A DNA stretch of 64,000 nt, taken from Cherax quadricarinatus (taxonomy: Eukaryota; Arthropoda; Malacostraca; Decapoda; Parastacidae). The translations under genes were made by a program, and so were the position numbers. Below, piece after piece: positions 20,100-30,400 of this stretch. The stretch's first letter is position 1, and each line of letters begins with the position of its first letter. The notes beneath the pieces are model-generated. The model searched no databases, was not told where the DNA came from, and saw nothing but the letters and a program-made list of their open reading frames with translations. The stretch covers positions 1 to 64,000 of the forward strand of contig NW_027195400.1 in NCBI RefSeq assembly GCF_038502225.1, given 5' to 3'.

Positions 20100-20195
20100 C
20101 CTCTTCAAGGGGGGCTCCTTGGCGTGGTGAAGAGGCTCTTGGTCTGAGGAATTAGCCCTGTCGGTCTTCTTCCTCAGACCGAACCTAATTACCCC
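20100..20195 (+). ncRNA. Structured 5' end, candidate HDV-like ribozyme
   Basis: The first seven bases CCTCTTC pair with GAAGAGG (20129-20135). Inside lies CAAGG...CCTTG. Next comes a 9-bp hairpin GGTCTGAGG (20141-20149) with CCTCAGACC (20172-20180), immediately followed by CGAA (the C is 20180). A terminal P1, an internal hairpin, a second hairpin and then CGAA resemble the order P1-P3-P4-J4/2 of HDV-like ribozymes. The P2 pairing is weak, so the assignment is inference. The short derivative at 56295 keeps both stems with different bases. Confidence 0.4.
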
Positions 20196-20837
20196 CCATT
20201 CTCCCCTCCCCTATCCCATCCTCCCCATCCTCCCCTTTTTCCATTCCTCCTCCTCCTCCTCACCCCTCCCTTTTGCCCTTCCTCTTTTTAGCCTTCGTGA
20301 TTTCTCCCACAGGCGCGCTAGTTCCTAGGTAGGGGAAAGGACACCGGGGTCCATCCCATTCCGTTGAGGTTTCTTGGCGGTGGCGTAGTTTGCCGTGGAA
20401 TCTGGATTGCCTAGGGATGTCCCGATCCCTCTCCGGTATCCCGGAGTGGCTTTGGGTGTCTTTTGGGCGACGGGTGTATCTCTGGAAGCCACCTTTCGGA
20501 TTCCGGGGGTGGTGGCTGAAGGAGGTATGCTTTGTGGCGGATATCCGGCCGCCCTCTCTTTTGTCCACCGAGGTAGCTCGGCAGATGTGAGGTTGCTATC
20601 CCAGATTGCTGGTTTACTGGCATGAAGGGTAGGGTATGGCACGGGTTCCATGCTGCATCTGCGCTACTAGCGGTGTCGAGTCCTCTTGGGCGCGGAGGGG
20701 GATTTCCGGCCCTTTCATTCCTCCTGGGAACTATTCCTCCCCGCTCCCCCCTTTTTTTATTCTTTTTTTTATTTTTATTTTCTTTTCTTCTTTCTTTTTT
20801 TTTTCTTAAAAACAAAAAGCAAAGGAGTAACCTAACC

Positions 20838-22772
20838 ATGGCAGCCCTAGTCCATGAAACCACTACCCCCGGGCCCCTTCTTGATACCGCACCCCATTCT
20901 GACCCTGCCTTGTGTTTAGACCACTCTTCGGACACTCCTGATGCCCCTGTACCTCTTGCTGGTGCTGTTTCCTCACCCGCTTCAGGTACCGGGGCTTCGA
21001 CTGACTCCTTCGATTTGTCTGAACTCCGCTCTCCTTTGACTATGCTTCCGGCTTCTCCCTCTACGGTACGGCAATTTTCGAATCGCCCACCCATTTCCTG
21101 CCGGACCAACTCCGGTCCTACTCCTAAACGCCAACGTCAATCTCCTGATGATGCTCCGTCGTTACCTTCCCATTCTACTCGGAAACGACCGACACGTCAA
21201 GCACTCCCTCTCCACGCTCAGTTTCGGACCACACAATGGACTAAATTCTTTACTTTAAGACCAACTTCTTCTTCTGCCTACCTTTCTGACCATAGTATTG
21301 CCAAAGCGCTCCTGCGTCATGTTGGCAGAGATATTTCATTTCACGCTCTCAAGAGCGGTACACGCATCGTCACTGTCCAGAATGCTACCCAAGCTCATGA
21401 TCTTTCTCTCCTTTCGAATATCGATACTACTCCTATCACTATTGAAAAACATCTTTCTCTCAATTCTTGTAGTGGTACTGTCATTCTGCCCCATACCATA
21501 GTCCAACAGAATTTCCAGTCATGTGGCAATGATATTTTTGAACAGCTGGAACTCCAGGATCTCCCAATCCTCAAAGTAGACACTTATGTCCTTCCTGCCC
21601 GGGGGCGGAGACGTTACCCTTGCAATGTGGCTCGTTTAACTTTTGACAGCCGAGAACTCCCGTCCTCTGTATATGTCGCGGGACATCGGTTACAAGTTCG
21701 AAAGGTGATACCTACACCGCAACAATGTAGAAATTGCTGGCGTTTTGGTCACCCAGCGAAATATTGCAGATCTATGGCCGAATGCCCAGTCTGTGGTGCC
21801 GACAACCATTCTAATACATCTTGCAGTCAACCTCCATCTTGCCTTAATTGTAATGAAGCTCACCCTTCGTACTCCCGCCGTTGCCAGGTCTACTTAAATG
21901 AACGTGAAATCCGTTGCCTCAAAGAGGCAGAAGGTCTCCCTTATGCTATGGCAGTTACTCATCTCCGCCTCCAAGGGAGACTACCCCGTGTTTCTTATTC
22001 TCGTGTTTCCAAACGTCCCCCCACTTCTGGGGTCCCATCTTCTGCAGCCTCCTCTGTTGTTACCCCTCCCATAGCCACTACGGCATCTAATCCTTTTGCT
22101 GTCCTTGGCTCTGACGTCCCGACTACAACTCAGTCTGTTCTCACATCTTCGCGTCCTTCCTCACAAGCCCCAGTATCGACAAGACCTCGTACGACACCTA
22201 ATACCAATCGCCCCTCTACTCAGAAGTCCAAAAAATCCACATTGCTCAAATCTTCTTTGCCCCTTCCTTCCCTTCTTCCACCTCCACACATTACCTTTCC
22301 AGTCTCTGTACCTAGTTCTTCCCCTCTCTCTGGCTCTATTACAAGTGTGGAGATTCACCCTCCTCCTCGTACTATGCCTTCCACCCCCGTCCCCTCCCAA
22401 GTTTCTCCCTCTTCTGTCACCTCCCAGGTTTCTACCTCTTCTGTCCCCCCCCACACTTCATCTCCAGTCCCTTACACTTTTCCCTCCCCCTCTACTTTGG
22501 TACAGTCCATTACTGTCCCAATCTTTACTCACCCTCCTCCTCCTATCTCCAATATGGTTTCCCATACATCTTTGAATTCAGAAACACTTGAAGCCATTTC
22601 AGAATATATTGCAGAGACTAAACCTTCAATGGACACTGATTCACTTCCTGTTCCTTCTCTTCCCTCTCCTCCATCTTCACAACCCCATTCTTCGCAACGC
22701 TCCGTTCCTTCGCTACTTGAACATCTTCCAATGCCACCACACGTTGACTTTTCTAACCCCTCTAGTCCGTAG
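20838..22772 (+). CDS. I-like LINE ORF1 protein (copy B), intact
   Basis: A 644-residue protein starting MAALVHETTTPGPLLD at an ATG in good context (ACCATGG). The frame is open further upstream to 20622, but that extension encodes a polypyrimidine run and is in a different frame in copy D, so the later start is preferred. Residues of about 120-290 form the central region. Three zinc knuckles of the CX2CX4HX4C type, the last one variant (CX2CX3HX6C), lie at about 297-350. The C-terminal 270 residues are Ser/Pro/Thr-rich. By family knowledge the protein coats the element RNA and may help strand exchange. Identical length in copy D supports the boundaries. Confidence 0.9.
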   Translation: MAALVHETTTPGPLLDTAPHSDPALCLDHSSDTPDAPVPLAGAVSSPASGTGASTDSFDLSELRSPLTMLPASPSTVRQFSNRPPISCRTNSGPTPKRQRQSPDDAPSLPSHSTRKRPTRQALPLHAQFRTTQWTKFFTLRPTSSSAYLSDHSIAKALLRHVGRDISFHALKSGTRIVTVQNATQAHDLSLLSNIDTTPITIEKHLSLNSCSGTVILPHTIVQQNFQSCGNDIFEQLELQDLPILKVDTYVLPARGRRRYPCNVARLTFDSRELPSSVYVAGHRLQVRKVIPTPQQCRNCWRFGHPAKYCRSMAECPVCGADNHSNTSCSQPPSCLNCNEAHPSYSRRCQVYLNEREIRCLKEAEGLPYAMAVTHLRLQGRLPRVSYSRVSKRPPTSGVPSSAASSVVTPPIATTASNPFAVLGSDVPTTTQSVLTSSRPSSQAPVSTRPRTTPNTNRPSTQKSKKSTLLKSSLPLPSLLPPPHITFPVSVPSSSPLSGSITSVEIHPPPRTMPSTPVPSQVSPSSVTSQVSTSSVPPHTSSPVPYTFPSPSTLVQSITVPIFTHPPPPISNMVSHTSLNSETLEAISEYIAETKPSMDTDSLPVPSLPSPPSSQPHSSQRSVPSLLEHLPMPPHVDFSNPSSP

Positions 22773-22816
22773 GTGCCTTTACCTACAGATTCCTGATATT
22801 TTCTTCATCGCCAATC

Positions 22817-25800
22817 ATGGCCTATTTACAGTGGAATATCCGCGGCCTCAGGGGTAATCGGGGTGAGCTTCAGATGTTGCTTTCCAGGTTTTCCCCTGTT
22901 GGTGCTTGCTTACAAGAACCAAAATTACACTCGGCTGTTTTCCAACCTATCTCAGGCTATAATTTATTGTATTCTTCGGATCCTTTCTCAGATGGGACCT
23001 TTAATGAAAGTGCCCTTCTTCTACGCAATGATATTCCGTACTGTCAACTATTTGTCCATACCTCGCTGCATTACACTGCAGCCCGTATCCACTTGAATAA
23101 GTGGTTTACAATATGTTCTTTATATCTCTCTCCTTCTCGAGCATTTTCTATCCCAGACTTTGCCTTTCTTGTTTCATCCTTACCACCACCACTTCTGTTA
23201 CTTGGTGATTTTAATGCCCACCATTTCCTCTGGGGGGGGTCTCATTGTGACTCACGTGGCATTCAGTTGGAGGCTTTTCTTGCCTCTCACCCCCTCCATG
23301 TTTTAAATACGGGTACTCCCACCCATTTTGATCCTCGTACTCATACTCTCTCTTGCATCGATCTATCAGTCTGCTCTTCCTCCACTGCACTAGACTTCAC
23401 CTGGTCTGTTCTACCAGACTTACATGACAGCGATCATTTTCCGATCATTCTTACTTCTCCTTCCTATTCACCACCTTCCCGTAGCCCTCGCTGGCAATTT
23501 GATCGGGCAAATTGGGATCTTTACTCACACCTCACTGCTTTTAGTGAGGTTCCTTCTTCATCCTCCATTGATGAGCTCCTACACATCTTCTCGACATCAG
23601 TTTATACCGCAGCTTCTCATTCTATACCCCAAACCTCAGGCAGGCATTCTCAGAAGTGCGTGCCTTGGTGGTCTCCTGCTTGTGCTCGTGCAGTACGTTT
23701 GAAACGTGCTGCATGGGGCAGGTACCGGTACAATAGAACCGCTGAGAGACTTGTTGATTTTAAGCAGAAGCGTGCGATCGCTCGCCGTGTCATCCGTGAA
23801 GCTAAACGCACTTGTTGGCGAGACTATGTTTCCACCATCACCTCTGCTTCTTCTATGAGTGCAGTCTGGAAAAAAGTGAGGAAATTGAGTGGTAAATACT
23901 CTCCTGACCCGGCTCCTGTTCTACGGGTCACTGGTGTTGATATAGCAAACCCTCTCGACGTTGCCATTGAACTTGGCACACATCTGGTCCGTATGTCCCG
24001 AGGGCTCCATCTATGCCCCTCGTTTCTTTCCTCAAAGTCTGCCAGAGAGTTAGTACCCTTGGACTTTTCTTCTCTCGGAGAAGAACAGTATAATGTGCCT
24101 TTTACACTTCAAGAACTGGAGGCAACGCTCTCAGCTTGCCGATCATCGGCAGCTGGGCCTGATGACATTCATATTCGTATGTTACAACATTTACATCGGT
24201 CAGCCCTTGTAGTCCTCTTACACCTCTTCAATCTTATTTGGGCACAAGGAGTTCTTCCCCAGCTGTGGAAATCTGCCATTGTTCTCCCTTTCCGCAAACC
24301 GGGTACTACAGGACATGATGCCTCCCACTATCGCCCCATCGCTCTTACAAGTGCAGTTTGCAAAGTGATGGAACGCCTCGTAAATCGACGTTTAATGTGG
24401 TATTTAGAGACTCACAACAGTCTCTCCGCTAGTCAATATGGCTTTCGTAAGGGTCGTTCTACCATAGACCCCTTACTACGCTTGGATACGTATGTTCGTA
24501 ATGCCTTTGCGAATAATCACTCAGTTATTGCCATATTTTTTGACCTTGAGAAGGCATATGACACAACTTGGAGGTATAATATTTTGGCCCAGGCCCATTC
24601 CTTAGGCCTCCGAGGCAATCTACCATCCTTCCTTAAGAACTTTTTAACTGACAGACATTTCCGTGTTCGAGTCAATAATGTTCTTTCCCCGGACTTCGTC
24701 CAAGCTGAAGGTGTCCCTCAGGGATGTGTTCTAAGCACAACACTTTTTCTCCTTGCTATAAATGATTTGGCCTCTGTTCTTCCACCCAATATTTGGTCAT
24801 CACTCTATGTTGATGACTTCGCTATTGCTTGTGCAGGCGCTGACTGTCACCTTATTGCAGTTTCTCTCCAGCATGCGGTCGACCGTGTTTCCACTTGGGC
24901 CACCACACATGGGTTTAAATTTTCAAGTACCAAAACTCACCAAATTACTTTCACTAGACGCTCTGTTATCTCCGATCATCCTTTGTATCTCTATGGCTCC
25001 CGTATCCCCGAACGTGATACAGTCAGGTTTCTAGGCCTTCTCTTTGACCGTCGGTTAACCTGGAAACCTCACATTACCTCTCTGAAGGCAACTTGTCACA
25101 GCCGGCTAAACCTTCTTAAAACCCTTGCTCATCTTTCCTGGGGAGCTGATCGTCGAACTCTGCTTCGCCTACATTCAGCCCTCGTTTTATCGAAACTCGA
25201 TTATGGTGACCAGATTTATTCCGCGGCCTCTCCTGCTACTCTCTCTAGCCTTAACTCTATCCATCACCAAGGCTTACGTTTGTGCCTTGGTGCTTTTCGC
25301 TCTTCCCCTGTTGAGAGCCTCTATACAGAAGCAAATGTTCCATCCTTGTCTGATCGCCGTGATGCCCATTGCCTTCGTTACTATGTACGCTCTCACGATC
25401 TACACAATCCTTCCATTTATAGAATGGTCACCGATATTAGTAGACATTCTTTATTCGTTCGCCGCCCCTGTTTGCTCCGTCCCTTTTCTCTTCGCCTACA
25501 TTCACTCTTGTCTTCCCTTCAGTTACCACCTTTATATGTTCATGTAGCATCTCACTTTTCCCTGCCCCCCTGGGAAGTTCCAGCTGTTCGGGTCTGTTCT
25601 TTCTCACTCCCTTGCTCGAAAGCTCAACTGCCTACGGTGGCTTCCCGCTCTCTTTTTCTTGATCACTTCCACTCCCATTCTCATGCCACCGCTGTGTACA
25701 CAGATGGCTCTAAGTCTTCAGACGGCGTCGGATTCGCAGCAGTGTTTCCGGACAGCGTCGTACGAGGGCATTTACTATCTTCAGCTAGCATTTTTACTGC

Positions 25801-26518
25801 TGAACTGTATGCCATTCTTGCAGCACTTATTCGTATTGCATCTATGCCTGTGTCATCATTTGTAGTAGTCTCAGACTCCCTTAGTGCTCTACAGGCTATA
25901 CGAAAATTTGATACATCTCATCCCCTAGTTCTCCGTATCCAACTTTGGCTACGCCGTATCTCTACCAAACATAAAGATATTGTTTTTTGTTGGGTCCCTG
26001 GTCATGTCGACGTACAGGGCAATGAACAGGCAGACACTGCTGCGCGGTCAGCAGTATATGACCTACCAATTTCCTATCGAGGTGTTCCATTTCTGGACTA
26101 TTTTGCTGCAATAGCTACCCACCTTCGCACCCGTTGGCAACAACGTTGGTCAACTCTGCTCGGTAACAAACTTCATTCTGTTAAACCGAGCATAGGTTAC
26201 TGGCCGTCTTCTTGTCATCAGTGCCGAAGTTGGGAGACCACTCTCTCCCGCCTTCGCATTGGCCACACTCGTCTTACTCATGGGTATCTCATGGAGAGGC
26301 ACCCTGTTCCTCTCTGTGAGCAGTGTCAAGTTCCAGTATCGATTAGCCACATTCTGTTAGACTGCCCTCTCTATCAACGAGCACGCAGAATTTACCTCCA
26401 ACGTCGTCTTCGTTCTACTACTCTCTCTTTACCTTCCCTTCTTGCTGATGGACCCTCCTTTAATCCTGACTCTCTCATTGACTTCTTGACAACGACCGAT
26501 TTACTCCACAAACTCTGA
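22817..26518 (+). CDS. I-like LINE ORF2 polyprotein (copy B), intact
   Basis: A 1233-residue protein that nicks target DNA and reverse-transcribes the element RNA. APE-type endonuclease: QWNIRGL (5-11), the catalytic Glu in CLQEPKL (E34), LLGDFNAHH (about 128-136) and SDHFPI (205-210). RT: AAGPDDIHIRML (about 442-453), YRPIALTSAVCKVMERLVNR, YGFRKGRSTIDPLL, IAIFFDLEKAYDTTW (about 573), GVPQGCVLSTTLF and the active site YVDDFA (about 663). RNase H: YTDGSKSSDGVGFAAV (about 960), AELYAIL, VVVSDSLSAL and WVPGHVDVQGNEQAD (about 1058). A C-terminal cysteine/histidine segment (CHQCR...CEQCQ...HILLDC) follows. All key residues are present and there is no frameshift. The ORF starts 44 nt after the ORF1 stop. 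Confidence 0.93.
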   Translation: MAYLQWNIRGLRGNRGELQMLLSRFSPVGACLQEPKLHSAVFQPISGYNLLYSSDPFSDGTFNESALLLRNDIPYCQLFVHTSLHYTAARIHLNKWFTICSLYLSPSRAFSIPDFAFLVSSLPPPLLLLGDFNAHHFLWGGSHCDSRGIQLEAFLASHPLHVLNTGTPTHFDPRTHTLSCIDLSVCSSSTALDFTWSVLPDLHDSDHFPIILTSPSYSPPSRSPRWQFDRANWDLYSHLTAFSEVPSSSSIDELLHIFSTSVYTAASHSIPQTSGRHSQKCVPWWSPACARAVRLKRAAWGRYRYNRTAERLVDFKQKRAIARRVIREAKRTCWRDYVSTITSASSMSAVWKKVRKLSGKYSPDPAPVLRVTGVDIANPLDVAIELGTHLVRMSRGLHLCPSFLSSKSARELVPLDFSSLGEEQYNVPFTLQELEATLSACRSSAAGPDDIHIRMLQHLHRSALVVLLHLFNLIWAQGVLPQLWKSAIVLPFRKPGTTGHDASHYRPIALTSAVCKVMERLVNRRLMWYLETHNSLSASQYGFRKGRSTIDPLLRLDTYVRNAFANNHSVIAIFFDLEKAYDTTWRYNILAQAHSLGLRGNLPSFLKNFLTDRHFRVRVNNVLSPDFVQAEGVPQGCVLSTTLFLLAINDLASVLPPNIWSSLYVDDFAIACAGADCHLIAVSLQHAVDRVSTWATTHGFKFSSTKTHQITFTRRSVISDHPLYLYGSRIPERDTVRFLGLLFDRRLTWKPHITSLKATCHSRLNLLKTLAHLSWGADRRTLLRLHSALVLSKLDYGDQIYSAASPATLSSLNSIHHQGLRLCLGAFRSSPVESLYTEANVPSLSDRRDAHCLRYYVRSHDLHNPSIYRMVTDISRHSLFVRRPCLLRPFSLRLHSLLSSLQLPPLYVHVASHFSLPPWEVPAVRVCSFSLPCSKAQLPTVASRSLFLDHFHSHSHATAVYTDGSKSSDGVGFAAVFPDSVVRGHLLSSASIFTAELYAILAALIRIASMPVSSFVVVSDSLSALQAIRKFDTSHPLVLRIQLWLRRISTKHKDIVFCWVPGHVDVQGNEQADTAARSAVYDLPISYRGVPFLDYFAAIATHLRTRWQQRWSTLLGNKLHSVKPSIGYWPSSCHQCRSWETTLSRLRIGHTRLTHGYLMERHPVPLCEQCQVPVSISHILLDCPLYQRARRIYLQRRLRSTTLSLPSLLADGPSFNPDSLIDFLTTTDLLHKL

Positions 26519-26724
26519 TGATACTTTTCGCACTCCCCTCAGCCCTTTCTGGTTCAGTCTCTTGCTGCCCTTTACCCTTTCACCATCCACTGCCCCGCTG
26601 TTATCCGTAACCTGTTGCTCATCCATCTCCCTTTTGCCACCTGATGCCCTCACTTCCTTCCTGCCCTGCAGCGCTGTATAGTCCTTGTGGCTTAGCGCTT
26701 CTTTTTGATTATAATAATAATAAT
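26519..26724 (+). repeat. I-like LINE 3' UTR and TAA-type tail (copy B)
   Basis: Contains CTGCCCTGCAGCGCTGTATA, with AGCGCT at 26670 pairing with AGCGCT at 26694-26699, then a short U-rich run and GATTATAATAATAATAAT. The same end closes copies C, D and E. Minimal versions close the short retroposons at 56295 and 57758 and the 33-bp insertion at 55683, so this is probably the sequence the RT recognises. Confidence 0.75.
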
Positions 26725-27376
26725 CAGACGTCCCTACTTCAACACCTCAGTCTAATCTCACTTCTTCGAGTTCTCTCTCACAAGCCTCAGTATTGACGAG
26801 ACCTCGTACGACACCTCCTCCCAATCGTCCCTCTACTTCTCAAAAGTCAAAAAAAGGTCCGGTAACACCTCCTACCCATCTTCCACCTCCTCATTTTACC
26901 CTCCCTGTCTCTGTCCCTAGTTCTTCCCCTATCACTGGCTCAGTTACAAGTGCAGAGGTTCACCCTCCTCCTCGTAATGTACATTCCTCCCCTGTTCCCT
27001 CCCAAGTTTCTTCCTCGTCTGCCACCTCCCAGGTTCCTGCCTCTTCTGTCCCCCCCACGCTTCATCTCCAGTCCCCTACACCCTTTCGCCCCCCTCTACT
27101 TTGGTACAGTCCATTACTGTCCCAATCTTTACTCACCCTCCCCCTTCTATCTCCAATATGGTCTCCCATACATCTTTGAATTCAGAAACACTTGAAGCCA
27201 TTTCAGAATATATTGCAGAGACTAAACCTTCAATGGACACTGATTCACTTCCTGTTCCTTCTCTTCCCTCTCCTCCATCTTCACAACCCCATTCTTCGCA
27301 ACGCTCCGTTCCTTCGCTGCTTGAACGTCTTCCAATGCCACCACACGTTGACTTTTCTAACCCCTCTAGTCCGTAG
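26725..27376 (+). pseudogene. I-like LINE ORF1 C-terminal region (copy A)
   Basis: Encodes the Ser/Pro-rich tail in two frames: 26793-27050 (RPRTTPPPNRPSTSQKSKKG) and then 27101-27376, ending NPSSP with a stop. A one-base change in the C-run near 27052 switches frame, close to where subfamily 2 bases give way to subfamily 1 bases. Confidence 0.75.
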
Positions 27377-27420
27377 GTGCCTTTACCTACGGATTCCTGG
27401 TATTTTCTTCATCGCCAATC

Positions 27421-30400
27421 ATGGCCTATTTACAGTGGAATATCCGCGGCCTCAGGGGTAATCGGGGTGAGCTTCAGATGTTGCTTTCCAGGTTTTCCCC
27501 TGTTGGTGCTTGCTTACAAGAACCAAAATTACACTCTGCTGTTTTCCAACCTATCTCAGGCTATAATTTATTGTATTCTTCGGATCCTTTCTCAGATGGG
27601 ACCTTTAATGAAAGTGCCCTTCTTCTACGCAATGATATTCCGTACTGTCAGCTATTTGTCCATACCTCGCTGCATTACACTGCAGCCCGTATCCACTTGA
27701 ATAAGTGGTTTACAATATGTTCTTTATATCTCTCTCCTTCTCGAGCATTTTCTATCCCAGACTTTGCCTTTCTTGTTTCATCCTTACCACCACCACTTCT
27801 GTTACTTGGTGATTTTAATGCCCACCATTTCCTCTGGGGGGGGTCTCATTGTGACTCACGTGGCATTCAGTTGGAGGCTTTTCTTGCCTCTCACCCCCTC
27901 CATGTTTTAAATACAGGTACTCCCACCCATTTTGATCCTCGTACTCATACTCTCTCTTGCATCGATCTATCAGTCTGCTCTTCCTCCACTGCACTAGACT
28001 TCACCTGGTCTGTTCTACCGGACTTACATGACAGCGATCATTTTCCAATCATTCTTACTTCCCCTTCATATTCACCACCTTTCCGTAGCCCTCGCTGGCA
28101 ATTTGATCGGGCAAATTGGGATCTTTACTCACACCTCACTGCTTTTAGTGAGGTTCCTTCTTCATCCTCCATTGATGAGCTCCTACACCTCTTCTCGACG
28201 TCAGTTTATACCGCAGCTTCTCATTCTATACCCCAAACCTCAGGCAGGCATTCTCAGAAGTGCGTGCCTTGGTGGTCTCCTGCTTGTGCTCGTGCAGTAC
28301 GTTTGAAACGCGCTGCATGGGGCAGGTACCGGTACAATAGAACCACTGAGAGACTTCTTGATTTTAAGCAGAAGCGTGCGATCGCTCGCCGTGTCATCCG
28401 TGAAGCTAAACGCACTTGCTGGCGAGACTATGTTTCCACCATCACCTCTGCTTCTTCTATGAGTGCAGTCTGGAAAAAAGTGAGGAAATTGAGTAGTAAA
28501 TACTCTCTGACCCGGCTCCTGTTCTACGGGTCGCTGGTGTTGATGTAGCAAACCCTCTTGACGTTGCCACTGAACTTGGCACACATCTGGTCCGTATTTC
28601 CCAGGGGCTCCATCTATGCCCCTCGTTTCTTTCCTCAAAGTCTGCCAGAGAGTTAGTACCCTTGGACTTTTCTTCTCTCAGAGAAGAACAGTATAATGTG
28701 CCTTTTACACTTCAAGAACTGGAGGCAACGCTCTCAGCTTGCCGATCATCGGCAGCTGGGCCTGACGACATTCATATTCGTATGTTACAACATTTACATC
28801 GGTCAGCCCTTGTAGTCCTCTTACACCTCTTCAATCTTATTTGGGCACAAGGAGTTCTTCCCCAGCTGTGGAAATCTGCCATTGTTCTCCCTTTCCGCAA
28901 ACCAGGTACTACAGGACATGATGCCTCCCACTATCGTCCCATCGCTCTTACTAGTGCAGTTTGCAAAGTGATGGAACGTCTTGTAAATCGACGTTTAATG
29001 TGGTATTTAGAGACACACAACAGTCTCTCCGCTAGTCAATATGGCTTTCGTAAGGGCCGTTCTACCATAGACCCCTTACTACGCTTGGATACGTATGTTC
29101 GTAATGCCTTTGCGAATAATCACTCGGTTATTGCCATATTTTTTGACCTTGAGAAGGCATATGACACAACTTGGAGGTATAATATTTTGGCCCAAGCCCA
29201 CTCCTTAGGCCTCTGAGGCAATCTACCATCCTTAACTTTTTAACTGGCAGACATTTCTGTGTTAGTCAATAATGTTCTTTCCCCGGACTTCATCCAAGCT
29301 GAAGGTGTCCCTCAGGGATGTGTTCTAAGCACAACACTTTCTCCTTGCTATAAATGATTTGACCTCTGTTCTTCCACCCAATATTTGGTCATCACTATGT
29401 TGATGACTTCGCTATTGCTTGTGCAGGCGCTGACAGTCATCTCATTGCAGTTTCTCTCCAGCATGCGGTCGACCGTGTTTCCACTTGGGCCACCACGCAT
29501 GGGTTTAAATTTTCAAGTACCAAAACTCACCAAATTACTTTCACTAGACGCTCTGTCATCTCCGATCATCCTTTGTATCTCTATGGCTCCCGTATCCCCG
29601 AACGTGATACAGTCAGGTTTCTAGGCCTTCTCTTTGACCGTCGGTTATCCTGGAAACCTCACATTACCTCTCTGAAGGCAACTTGTCACAGCCGGCTAAA
29701 CCTTCTTAAAACCCTTGCTCATCTTTCCTGGGGAGCTGATCGTTGAACTCTGCTTCGCCTACATTCAGCCCTCGTTTTATCGAAACTCGATTATGGTGAC
29801 CAGATTTATTCCGCGGCCTCTCCTGCTACTCTCTCTAGCCTTAACCCTATCCATCACCAAGGATTACGTTTGTGCCTTGGTGCTTTTCGCTCTTCCCCTG
29901 TTGAGAGCCTCTATGCAGAAGCGAATGTTCCATCCTTGTCTGATCGCCGTGATGCCCATTGCCTTCGCTACTATGTACGCTCTCACGATCTCCACAATCC
30001 TTCCATTTATAGAATGGTCAGATATTAGTAGACATTCTTTATTCGTTCGCCGCCCCTGTTTGCTCCGTACCTTTTCTTTGCCTACATTCTCTTGTCTTCC
30101 CTTCAGTTACCACCTTTATATGTTCATGTAGCATCTCACTTTTCCCTACCCCCCTGGGAAGTTCCAGCTGTTCGGGTCTGTTCTTTCTCACTCCCTTGCT
30201 CGAAAGCTCAACTGCCTACGGTGGCTTCCCGCTCTCTTTTTCTTGATCACTTCCACTCCCATTCTCATGCCATCGCTGTGTACACAGATGGCTCTAAGTC
30301 TTCAGACGGCGTCGGATTCGCAGCAGTGTTTCCGGACAGCGTCGTGCGGGGGCATTTACTATCTTCGGCTAGCATTTTTACTGCTGAATTGTATGCCATT

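Larger units (their letters stand above)
20100..26724 (+). mobile_element. I-clade LINE copy B, both ORFs intact
   Basis: A full-length 6625-bp element: 5' terminal hairpins (20100-20183), 5' UTR to 20837, ORF1 (20838-22772), a 44-nt spacer, ORF2 (22817-26518), a 3' UTR of about 160 bp with an AGCGCT/AGCGCT hairpin (26670-26699), and the tail GATTATAATAATAATAAT. Endonuclease-RT-RNase H order, zinc-knuckle ORF1 and a TAA-type tail fit the I group of LINEs. It is inserted in ORF1 of copy A. The flanks GACGTCCCGA and GACGTCCCTA are similar but differ at one base. It is the only copy here without a disabling change that I can see. Confidence 0.9.

Noticed and set aside
20100..20195. Hammerhead ribozyme at the LINE 5' end
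   Set aside because: The CUGAUGA and GAAA core strings are not present in the required arrangement; the HDV-like layout fits better.
20622..20837. In-frame N-terminal extension of copy B ORF1
   Set aside because: It encodes a vector-like run of Phe/Leu from the polypyrimidine stretch, is in a different frame in copy D, and the later ATG has good context and matches all copies.
22096..22575. Overlapping frames in the Ser/Pro-rich part of ORF1 and across ORF2
   Set aside because: Shadows of the real ORFs in low-complexity C/T-rich sequence.
20085..26745. Simple 10-bp TSD for copy B
   Set aside because: The flanks are similar, but their differences equal subfamily-diagnostic bases, so they may be homologous positions of two subfamilies and not a duplicated target. 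Reported as a finding instead.
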